Positions 1 through 9,100 of a stretch of DNA of 64,000 nucleotides are shown here, one piece after another. The stretch is taken from NCBI GenBank assembly GCA_000799755.1, contig JUHI01000020.1, positions 62,001 to 126,000 on the forward strand. Direction: 5' to 3'. Under the pieces are notes generated by a model. The model did not search any database, was not told the DNA's origin, and worked only from the letters and a program-made list of their open reading frames with translations. Origin of the DNA: Martinezella tropici (GTDB lineage Bacteria > Pseudomonadota > Alphaproteobacteria > Rhizobiales > Rhizobiaceae). Each line of letters opens with the position of its first letter. Within the stretch, counting starts at the first letter, position 1. Made by a program: the position numbers and the translations under genes.

Positions 1-108
1 GAGCTCTGCTCGCTGGGCGATGGAATAGGCGTAAACAGCCGCACCGGCCGCGGCAACCAGCAGGCTAAGGACAACGAATTTCGATCGACGGGTCTTCAAG
101 AGTGTCAT
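1..108 (-). CDS. pbpC: Penicillin-binding protein 1C, N-terminal 36 codons only
   Basis: Only the first 36 codons are inside the window; the gene runs off the left edge. The visible peptide begins MTLLKTRRSKF and continues into a single hydrophobic anchor of about 20 residues (Val12 to Ala31), as expected for the inner-membrane anchor of a bifunctional transglycosylase/transpeptidase. The identification rests mainly on context: the gene lies 49 bp downstream of an alpha-2-macroglobulin gene on the same strand, and bacterial alpha-2-macroglobulin genes are classically paired with pbpC. In that pairing PBP1C is thought to repair peptidoglycan where the envelope is breached while the macroglobulin traps invading proteases. 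No catalytic motif is visible here, so the assignment is inference from synteny plus an N-terminus of the right type. Confidence 0.6.
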   Translation of the reverse strand, partial: MTLLKTRRSKFVVLSLLVAAAGAAVYAYSIAQRAEL

Positions 109-157
109 TACCCGGCCAGCGGTTCCTTCAGCCAGTATCCTTTGTCATTCGGTATCG

Positions 158-3100
158 CTATTTCGCCACCACGATCTGTGTTGCGGCACTCGTTCCCTCG
201 ACGCCCTTCTGGTACATGGTCTCCGCCAGCGCTTGCGGTTGCGTGTACGTGCCGGGGATCAGGGCGCGCATGCGATAGGCGAAAGTGTAATTTCCCTTCG
301 GCAGAGTGTCATAGGCACAGAAGACCTGGTCGTCGCCATAGGACGTCCAGTCCGGCGTCAAGGTGGGAGCTATTGCAGGCGTTGCCTCCGCGGGCGCGGT
401 GGCGATGTTCGGGTTGAGAGGATCGAGCCCCGCTGCAAGCGGCAGCGTCAGCGCAGCATGCGTGCGGTCTTCGGGCACGACCAGATCAACTCTTTCCTCC
501 AGCACGTCCCCGACCTTCAAGGCGATGGTGCCGTTGGCATCGGGGGTGAGTTTTTCCAAAGGCGCGTTGCCGGCGGGAACGCGGTAGAGCGTGCGGGTAA
601 GGGCGAAATCTTCGCTTCTTGCCTGTGCCTTGTAACCGGGCTCGGCGGATAGATAGCTGGTTTCGACCAAGGCAAGCACGGGTGCTGCGCCGTTGTTGTG
701 GAGCGTAACGGCGCCTGGGTCTGAAATGACCTGCCGCAACACGGGCGCGTTCGCGTCGAGTGTAAGGGTTTGTGCGTTGCCGTTCTGCGTCACCGTCAGC
801 GGCAAAGGCGTGGTTGGCCGCTGCCATGCCGTTGCCAGTGCGCGGATCGCCGCCGCGGTGGCGTTCGTCGAGCCCCAGCCGTCGCCTTCGCCTAATTGCA
901 GCAAGGCATTCCTCAGGGCGGGGTAGCGCGGATCTCCCTCGGAGGTCAAAGCTGCCGCGCGCACCATTTCGGCAAGGCTACGGGTTTCCGAGGGCAGGAT
1001 GATGGGGTTGCCCTCATCCTGCGATTGACCGTTATAGACCAGTTGGCCATTGCGCGAGAGGATGCGGACGCGCGACCACATCGCCTCGGCAAGGTTGCCG
1101 ACCAGCCGCTGGTCCGCGTTTGGTACGGCCGCCACCGCCGCCGTCATGCGCGCGACGCTGACATTCGGCATCTGTGCTGCCGAGCGGGAGAATTCGGCCG
1201 CATAGGCCGGATCGAGCTTGCCGCCATCGGCCAGAGCTGTCAGGGCTTCCACCCGTTCACGGATTTCATTGCCTGTCAGCAGATGCGGATAGTCCGACCG
1301 TAAAGAGAGCTTGAGCACATTGGCAAGGCGTTCCGTCAAGGCCTTGTCAGTCGGCTCTCCTGCCTTGTCTGCGGCGATCAGGAAGGAATAGGCCCATGCC
1401 GTCAGCGAGACATTGCCCTTGCTGTGAGGCCAGAAGCCGACAAGCCCATCCGGATCAACCGCCTGGCTGATTGCCAGCACGGTGTTATGCACGTCGCCGT
1501 CAATGCGCTTGTCGAGCTTGGCGGCAGCAAGGAGCGGAGAAAAGCTCTTGAAGGCAAGGCCGGAGGAGGCGAGCGACATTCGTTGCTCCGTCGAGCCATA
1601 TGGCGACTCGACCAAGCTGTTCAGCCCGGCTACCAGTTTTATCAAGGCCGGATCGGAGGCAAGCGTCATGGCACGCTGGAACGATCCTGGACGTGTGGCT
1701 TCCTGTGGCGCCGCCAGCACTTTTTCGCCGCCGGCGGGTATTTCGACAATCTCGTAATGTCTGATCGGGATGCTGTCAGCCTTCACCGGCAGCGTTATTT
1801 CCACGGCGTCTCGGGAATGATCGGCGAGGCGTTCGACGCCAAACCGCAGGCGCACATCGTCCTTGCCGGGCTTCTGCTCCGGTACCGTAGCGAGCACGCC
1901 AATGTGAGCCGGCTTGTTCTGTTCCCAGGTGAAGGAAACATCCTTGTTATCAGCAAGGGACAAGCCATCGGAAGCAATGGTCGCAGCGCCCTGGCCGCCA
2001 CCGCCTTCGACGACGCGGGCGATCATGCCCGCCTCAAACCGGTCGCCTGCGCGCAGGAAGCGGGGCAGGGCGGCTTGCGCCACGATTTCCTGGCGGATCA
2101 GCATCTCCCCGGTGCCGTAGCCGAAGCGATCCGGACCGCTGACTGCCTTTGCGCGCAGCTTGAACACGGTCAGCGAGTCCGGAAGCTTCACCTTGATCTT
2201 GGCGGTGCCGTCCGGCCCGATCTTCACGTCGGGAAGATAGATCGGTACTGGCGTGAAGTTCTTGCGGACGGAAATATTATTGTCGGTGCCCCAATCCTCC
2301 CGCTCGTCGCCGCCGGGCACCTCATCGAGGGGAATAATGCCGAAGGCCATGTTGCGGGTGTCGCGCAGCGCCATCGTCGATCTGCGCTTGACGATGAAAT
2401 TCGGCAAGGGGTCCAACGGTTGCTCGGTGGCAAGCGAAAGCACGGCCTGATCGATCATCCAGAAGGTGGCGTCGCCGGCGATCGGCCGACCGAGATCATC
2501 CGCCAGATGCAGGGTGACTTCCACCTCGTCGCCCGGACGGGCCTTTTTGGGATAGTCCATGGTGACGGTGACCGTGTTCTTTACCGGCTTGACCGTCACG
2601 GTCTTGGTCGCAGCGATCGTGACCGGCTTGCCCTGGTCGAAGGGCGCGCTCGGCGCTGGTGTGCTGCTATCAAGTCGTCCCCGCATGATGAGGAAATGAA
2701 CCGGGACCTCCGGCATCTGCTCCTTGCGAACCGGCAGCGCATAATGGCCATAGCCGTCTGTGATATCGATCCAGTCGTAGTGGAACTTGCCTTCGGGTTC
2801 TTCGACAATGGCGAGAGCGCGCGCTGACTGGAAGGGAGACTGGATCAGGAGGTTGGCGGTCTCGCCGGGGATATAGCTGTCCTTGTCCGTCGTTACGACC
2901 GCGGTGCGGGCGGGCGGCTGAGCCCATGTCACGGGCGTCGAGCCGCCGACGAAGAAATCGACGCTCACCTGCTGTCGGCGGCCGACGCGGTCGCTCGCTT
3001 CGACCTGGACGATGTAGACGCCTGCCTCTTTCGCCTCGAGGGCAAGCGTCTGTATATCCTTAGTGCTGGTGATCTTGCGCTCCAGCACCGTCTCGTCCAT

Positions 3101-6100
3101 CTGCTGCGTGACATATTTCGCCGAGCCCTGGCTGAAGTCGCTTGCCTGCAGGGTCGAGGTCCAGTTGCGATGGATCAGGCGCGCGGTCATCTCAAGTCCC
3201 TCGACCGGAGCGCCATTGCCGTCGACGGCCAGTATCTGCGGCTCGATTGTGCCGGGTGCCGGCACATAGCGTGGCACCTTCAGGCCAAGCACGAAAGGCG
3301 GGACCGCATAGACATTGGTGATGCTGCGGACCTGCAGATCGTCGTCGCCGGTCACCGTTGCCTCGATCATATAGCGGCGAGGCTGTGCCGTGGGCTCGAT
3401 CGTCGTGTCGAAGCTGATGCGCGAGGCGCCGCCGGCATCGGTGGCGCCGTCCTGTTCGAGCGCCGGCGACGATTTGAATTCATCGCTGCCGGAGTAACGG
3501 GAATCCGTCGAAAACAGAAAGCCGTCATGACCCGGAGGCGTCCAATTATAGGGATATTGTACGGCGCGCCAGCGGATCGGTCGGTCCGCCAGCAATCCGC
3601 CGGCAAAGTAGCGAGCGATCAGGTCGACATTAAAGGAGGCATCGAGCGGCACGGTTTGGGGATTGTTGAGCACGACTTCGAATGTCGGCAGACGATAGGC
3701 TTCCTTCTTGAAGGACACGCTGCCGCATTGGAGTGTCTTGTCGCTTGCGTCGGCGCTGTCCGCTGCTGCGTTGCTATTGTCGGTCGTGGCGGCCTGGGCG
3801 TCATCTGCCTGGTTCTCTTGCGCCCCGGCGTCATCGCTATTGTTGCCGTTCGCCGAGTTGTCGCCGTTTCCGTCGCCGTCGTCGGATTTCTGCACCGGTT
3901 GATCGTCGTTCTCAGATTTCGTCGGATCATTCGGCTCGAAATGGACCTCATAGTCGCCCGTTGCCGGCGTCGTGGCATCGAATTTGTGATAGAAGGCGCC
4001 AAATTCATCGAGCTTTACCGGGATGCGCCATTCCTGCTTGTCCGGGCCGGTGATCACGAGCTGACCCGCAGCCTTGGCAAGGCTCAAATGGCCGCCGAGA
4101 TAGCTGCGGACATAGCCTTTGATATGCACAGGCTCTTCCGGGCGATAAATCGGCCGCTCGGTGAAGACATGGCACAGAGTGCGGGCCTGCTCGTCGCGAT
4201 CCTCGTCCGGATTGGTGGTCCAGTCGAGCCATGACGTCGAGGGTTTGGTCCAGTTATTCTGGGCATATTGGGCTGGGGCGTGATCGGGATCGATCACCAG
4301 CGTATCCAGTCCCTTTGTCACGATGACGCGGCGTATCCTGGCCTCGGTGCGGTTGTTGAGATCCCAGGAAAAGAAACCTTGAGCATCGGTCACGCCGGTT
4401 GCAAGCGTGACGAATTTACCGTCCCGCAACCCGTCGAGCCTGATCTGGGCGGCGTCGACAGGCTTGCCGCCGGCAAGCGAGGTGACGGCAAAGCGGACGC
4501 GGTCCGGTTCCTCCACCACGCTCAAGGTAAGGTCGGTGACCTGGATGCGGAGCCAGTGGCGAGCCTGATCGTCCACGGCGCGCAGACCGACGAGATAGGT
4601 GCCGGGCTGGTCGATGCCCAAAATCTTGGCAAGGAGCGGCTTCAGGTCGAGGCCGAATTTGGTGTCCACGCCGCCTTTATGGATCGGCAGATCGACAAGT
4701 TGGGATATGGCGGGCGACCCCAGGGCCTTTACGCGTGCCGCGACCGCGTCGGCCGAAATGTCGTCCACATTAGCCCATTTCTGCGGCTCCTTACCGGGAA
4801 GCGGCGGCGCGTCGTCATCCTTGGTATCGAGCCCGGCTTGCGGGAAGGGCCAGAAATCCCGCGATAGCGGATCGATTGCATGGATTCTGATGTCGGCCCG
4901 GTCGTAGCCGCGCCCGCGCAAGGGGACGAGCTGCGGACCGAAGCGTTCGACGATGCCCTGCGAGGCGTCCCAGGCGAGAGATGCGGGCTCCGGCGAGAAG
5001 GCGAATTTCCGGCTGAATGCGGCGGCGAGCGGACGGCCACGGTCGTCTTTCAAGGCACCGGGAGCAACGTTCAGCGCATACACCTTATCGGTAAGGAAGC
5101 GACCATGGACGTAAAGACGCCCATTGCTGGCCTGCGCGGTCAGATCGTCAACCGGTGGAGTGATGCGCAAGGCGTCGCGGGCCGAGAATTGCGCGTCCGT
5201 GGCAGGGTTGCTTGAAAACCGGAAGATCAGACCGCGGGCCTGGCTCGGCCGGGAGGTATTGACGCCGCTTGCGTCGTCGGACGGATTGCCATTGTCATCG
5301 ACCGCCGCGCCACCTGCAGCGCCCGACGTGCAGCGCATGATGCCGTCGATCGTGTTTGTGTCGAAGCCTCTCCCACAGTCGGAACTCGTGAGGGTGAAGG
5401 GAACGGCGGTACGTACGCGCAGTTCAAAAATCTGGTCGGCGAAGTCGGGCGTATCGGCAAGCTTCAATCGCACAAGCGCAACACGGCCATCGGGCACGGC
5501 TGTACGCAGCTTCACCACATAGGATTGCTGGTCGCTGCGGGCGCTGCGCTCAAGCGGCTGGATATCGAAGTCTTGCGCGCCCAGGGTCAGTCCGCCTTCA
5601 TCGCCGATTCCGGGTGAAGGCCGCAATTCGATCGACAGCAGGCGCTTCAGCGCGGCAACGTCGACCGGCTCGGTAAATGTCAGCGTGATCTGATCGAGGT
5701 CGTTGACCGGATCTGCATCGGCGGCAGGCACGGTGGATACCGGCAGGGGCAACAGGGGTATCAATTCGGCTTGGCTGCCGGCCGTATCGCCTGCTCCTGC
5801 CATCTTCACCTTGACCCGATCGAGCGGCTTCCACTTGTCGGCGGGCCGGAATTGCAAGGCGCGTGGGCCGAGCCATTGCCAAGCGCCGGCGACCTGCGGC
5901 TCCATCGTAACGAAGCGCTCCGGCGCATCTTCCGGGCCGCCCGCCACTGGGCCCGTATCAGTCGGAAAGAAAATCGTCACGGGATCATAGGCCCGCAGGA
6001 ATCTCTCCGGCACGATTTTCACGCCGTCGGCCCGTTGCAGAACATCGAGGCTCAACGATGCGGCGGGTTGCTGGGCGTGAGCTGTTGCGATCAGAGCGGA

Positions 6101-6142
6101 AGACGCCACGGACAGAGCAATGAGAAATGCGATCTTTTTCAT
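158..6142 (-). CDS. Bacterial alpha-2-macroglobulin family protein, thioester cysteine replaced
   Basis: The product is 1994 aa. It has a cleavable Sec signal peptide (MKKIAFLIALSVASSALIATAHA, cut near AHA/QQ) and no lipobox cysteine, so a periplasmic location is expected. The rest has the layout of bacterial macroglobulins: repeated beta MG domains, then a helical thioester-domain region with the signature Tyr-Gly-Ser-Thr-Glu-Gln around residue 1517, then a beta C-terminal part. In thioester-bearing members this signature is Cys-x-Glu-Gln; here Ser1517 replaces the cysteine, so covalent trapping through a thioester is not expected, as in the YfaS subfamily. Residues about 737-804 are a low-complexity Asp/Asn/Ala linker that is unusual for the family. 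The chosen ATG lies 5 bp after the stop of the upstream giant gene, which implies translational coupling. The open frame extends further upstream but only as a shadow of that gene. Predicted role: protease trapping in the periplasm together with PBP1C. Confidence 0.9.
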   Translation of the reverse strand: MKKIAFLIALSVASSALIATAHAQQPAASLSLDVLQRADGVKIVPERFLRAYDPVTIFFPTDTGPVAGGPEDAPERFVTMEPQVAGAWQWLGPRALQFRPADKWKPLDRVKVKMAGAGDTAGSQAELIPLLPLPVSTVPAADADPVNDLDQITLTFTEPVDVAALKRLLSIELRPSPGIGDEGGLTLGAQDFDIQPLERSARSDQQSYVVKLRTAVPDGRVALVRLKLADTPDFADQIFELRVRTAVPFTLTSSDCGRGFDTNTIDGIMRCTSGAAGGAAVDDNGNPSDDASGVNTSRPSQARGLIFRFSSNPATDAQFSARDALRITPPVDDLTAQASNGRLYVHGRFLTDKVYALNVAPGALKDDRGRPLAAAFSRKFAFSPEPASLAWDASQGIVERFGPQLVPLRGRGYDRADIRIHAIDPLSRDFWPFPQAGLDTKDDDAPPLPGKEPQKWANVDDISADAVAARVKALGSPAISQLVDLPIHKGGVDTKFGLDLKPLLAKILGIDQPGTYLVGLRAVDDQARHWLRIQVTDLTLSVVEEPDRVRFAVTSLAGGKPVDAAQIRLDGLRDGKFVTLATGVTDAQGFFSWDLNNRTEARIRRVIVTKGLDTLVIDPDHAPAQYAQNNWTKPSTSWLDWTTNPDEDRDEQARTLCHVFTERPIYRPEEPVHIKGYVRSYLGGHLSLAKAAGQLVITGPDKQEWRIPVKLDEFGAFYHKFDATTPATGDYEVHFEPNDPTKSENDDQPVQKSDDGDGNGDNSANGNNSDDAGAQENQADDAQAATTDNSNAAADSADASDKTLQCGSVSFKKEAYRLPTFEVVLNNPQTVPLDASFNVDLIARYFAGGLLADRPIRWRAVQYPYNWTPPGHDGFLFSTDSRYSGSDEFKSSPALEQDGATDAGGASRISFDTTIEPTAQPRRYMIEATVTGDDDLQVRSITNVYAVPPFVLGLKVPRYVPAPGTIEPQILAVDGNGAPVEGLEMTARLIHRNWTSTLQASDFSQGSAKYVTQQMDETVLERKITSTKDIQTLALEAKEAGVYIVQVEASDRVGRRQQVSVDFFVGGSTPVTWAQPPARTAVVTTDKDSYIPGETANLLIQSPFQSARALAIVEEPEGKFHYDWIDITDGYGHYALPVRKEQMPEVPVHFLIMRGRLDSSTPAPSAPFDQGKPVTIAATKTVTVKPVKNTVTVTMDYPKKARPGDEVEVTLHLADDLGRPIAGDATFWMIDQAVLSLATEQPLDPLPNFIVKRRSTMALRDTRNMAFGIIPLDEVPGGDEREDWGTDNNISVRKNFTPVPIYLPDVKIGPDGTAKIKVKLPDSLTVFKLRAKAVSGPDRFGYGTGEMLIRQEIVAQAALPRFLRAGDRFEAGMIARVVEGGGGQGAATIASDGLSLADNKDVSFTWEQNKPAHIGVLATVPEQKPGKDDVRLRFGVERLADHSRDAVEITLPVKADSIPIRHYEIVEIPAGGEKVLAAPQEATRPGSFQRAMTLASDPALIKLVAGLNSLVESPYGSTEQRMSLASSGLAFKSFSPLLAAAKLDKRIDGDVHNTVLAISQAVDPDGLVGFWPHSKGNVSLTAWAYSFLIAADKAGEPTDKALTERLANVLKLSLRSDYPHLLTGNEIRERVEALTALADGGKLDPAYAAEFSRSAAQMPNVSVARMTAAVAAVPNADQRLVGNLAEAMWSRVRILSRNGQLVYNGQSQDEGNPIILPSETRSLAEMVRAAALTSEGDPRYPALRNALLQLGEGDGWGSTNATAAAIRALATAWQRPTTPLPLTVTQNGNAQTLTLDANAPVLRQVISDPGAVTLHNNGAAPVLALVETSYLSAEPGYKAQARSEDFALTRTLYRVPAGNAPLEKLTPDANGTIALKVGDVLEERVDLVVPEDRTHAALTLPLAAGLDPLNPNIATAPAEATPAIAPTLTPDWTSYGDDQVFCAYDTLPKGNYTFAYRMRALIPGTYTQPQALAETMYQKGVEGTSAATQIVVAK

Positions 6143-6147
6143 GAGCT

Positions 6148-9100
6148 TCACTTCGATCCCGAGGGCTTCAAACCGGCGTCCCGTAGATAGTCGTTGACGA
6201 CCTCGGGTGGCGGACCGGCCGGCGGCGGTGACAATCCGACGACTGCCGGCCTGACGATGAGTGCGGGCGCGTCGGCTGGCGCGCGTGCCTCCAGCAGGTA
6301 GTTCCCGGGCTCGAGCTGCTTCAGTTGATTGACGCTCTCGCCGAGAACCTGTCCCTTTGCATCGAGCAGCCGACCGATGGCAAGATCCGGATCGGAACGC
6401 AAGCCAACGCCGATATTCCCCTTGTTCTTGACCTCGAAGCCGAAAAGGGCCGTTGCTCCCGGCGCAAGCACCGTCGGAGAGCCGATGCCATCGGTCAGAG
6501 GAATGACTGGTGTCGCCGTCATATCCAGCGTGCCGGACAAAGGCCCTTCGTGGGTCGAGTAGAGCGTCAGAATAGCCTCGGAAGGCGCGATATAGCGATG
6601 GAAGGCGGCTCCCATCGGGAACAGCTGCAGATCGTGGCGGCCGTTCTGTTCGAGATCGGCAATGACCGGGGCGTCGGTGCTGACGTCGAGGACGATCGGC
6701 TGGGACGGATCGAGCCGGAACGCCATAGCCTGACCCTGAAGCGCCATGTTCTGAGGCAAGGTGATCGACTTCGGTTCGGGCCGGGGCCAGGGCGACTTGC
6801 CACCCCGCTCCAGCCACAGGGCCACCAGTCCGGCTCCATGGTCGAGGATCAGCTGGCCGGCGCCCGATATCGCAAGCTTTTGGCCGCGCAATACCCTGCC
6901 ATCGCTTCCAACAAAAGTTGCCGCGCCGCCGGAGACATTCAAGACGTCTCCTTTCGTTGCGTCCACGGCGATTGCTTCCGATCCGGCAGTGCCGAAGAAC
7001 CGACGCAGGATCTGATCGGCTCCAAGCGTCATGAACTGCCCCGGCGACAAGCCAATGCGAGCGGCTGTCGCTTCGGTCTTTGTGTTGACGAGCCAGACTT
7101 CCTTGGCTGATGTCGCGATATTGCGCGAAAGCGGCGCAGAGCCGGACCAGACATTGAATTGCTCGGTATCCGAAGGGGCGGAGACGACGGCGATGCCGGG
7201 CGCCAGATCAAGCGACAGTCGCTTCACGCCCGCCGGCAATGTCAGCGGCTGTGCGCTGAGCGCGGGTATGGTGGCGGCATAGGTGCTGTCGAGCGCAACA
7301 GCGCCAAGCTCGGTGGCGTCGATCGGCTGCAGCCGCATTTGCAGGCTTTCGTCGCTTCCGGCATTCCAGACATGCAAGTCCTGACCGTTCGCCAGGGCAA
7401 CGGCGCTGTTGAGGCTGACGCCCATGCCACGCCCGGCGGCCAGACCCGGTTGCCCGAAGGTGGAATCCGCCAGCCACAGACGGATCTTGTCTGGCAAAGA
7501 CGCGGAGGCGGGGACAATGGCCTGTTCGCCCGCTGGAAGTGTCAGCGCGGTCTCGCCATCGAGCTTGGCAGCGGTCGCCCGCACGGACCCGTCCTTGCCG
7601 GCAATCAGCCACAGACGATCCGATTGCGGGGCAAACAGTCCGGATGCTGCGGCAAGCGGATGTCCGACGCTTGCTCCAGCCTGCAGATCCGTGGCGCCGT
7701 CGAGCTCAACCAGTCCCGCGGATGGCACATGCACGAGTGCGACATTCAACGTCAGTCCGAGGCCATCGATCGTTGCCGGTTCCAAGGTGACATCGCCGAG
7801 CGTGCGTAGGTCGCGGGAGATGCCCCGCGTGGCAATCTTGATCGGAGCCGAACCGCCGTCGAGCGTCCAGACCGAAGCGCGCCACTGTGTCCCGTCGGCA
7901 GAGTTGGGCCAGGCGATAAACGGCGTGCGGCCATGGGCGAAAACTTGCGGCTTCCAGATGCCGTCGGTTCCCAATGTGTCGACGGACATGACCAGTTCAC
8001 TCGTGGACTGCGCCGCGACGAGTGCGAGCTGATCCTTCTCGCCTGCGGGCAATGGGAATGTGAAGACGGAGCTGCCGATGACTTCGGCATTTGCGCCTGC
8101 GGCAAGCGCCGGCTGCGGCAGCTCCTGCGGTAGGGCGAACTGGACCTCGATACTCGAGGCGCTGGCCTGATCGCCGCTGCCATCTTGCTGATCGCCATCG
8201 CTTGATGATGCCGACTGGTCGTCCGAACTGCCGTCTGTTTGATCGCTCGTCGTCGCGGGCGCGACAGCCGGCTCAAGGCCAAGCGTATAGGATCCGGCCG
8301 GTAGACTGCGGGAAAGCGCGACATTCCAATCGTCGCTGCGGCCTGAGAGGCGTTCGATCACCGCGCCGCTCGCGTCCTTCAGGACGCCTTTCATCTCGCT
8401 GCGGCCGAAGGTGCTGAGGCTGACGACGCGGTCCTTTTCCACATTGAAGGAAAGCACGGCAGGGAGATCGACAAAGCGCGCTTCGCCGGGCTGCAGATCC
8501 TTCACGTTCAGGGTGATCTCATAGTCCAGCCGGTCATCATGCGCGAGGCTCGTGACGTCGATGCGGTAATGTCCGGCCTTCAACCTGCTGCTGAATTGCG
8601 GGCTGGTGGCAAATCTTGCCACCTGATCCTTGTCGTCGCGGACCAGCGTGCCGACCATCCCCTCAGTCAGATCGATGCTGATATCGGTGTCCGCGACGAG
8701 ATCGAATGTCCAGCTATCGGGAACGCGAGCGTCGGCCTTTCCCTGCGGCTCGCGCCACTGGAATTTCTGCGCCTGATTGAAGGCCAGCGGATGCGGACCG
8801 TGGCCCTGCAATTGCGGCGGGTCCACGAGCGATGTCAGCCGGGCGACAAAACGCGAGTCGACTTCACGCGGCTGGATCACGAGGCGATAGTGCCCCGGCG
8901 TAAAATCCTGGGTGAGCGTGGAAAGGGGGCCGGGAGCCGTTAGCGGCCAGCCGTCTGCATCCTCCAGGCGCGCGGTGAGATCTCCGTCAAGCGCATAGAG
9001 ATCGAGCTGATAGGAACCGGCCTTCGCAATCTCTATCGGCACGATGGCGCCGCTTGCAGTCGAAAGCGTGCCGCGGCTGCTGCTGTCGGGAACGAGGGCG

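Noticed and set aside
1424..2827. 467-codon open frame opposite the macroglobulin gene
   Set aside because: Antisense shadow caused by high GC codon bias; low-complexity Arg/Gly/His composition and no domain.
6143..6817. Longer N-terminus for the macroglobulin
   Set aside because: The extension lies wholly inside the upstream giant gene in another frame and precedes a perfect signal peptide.
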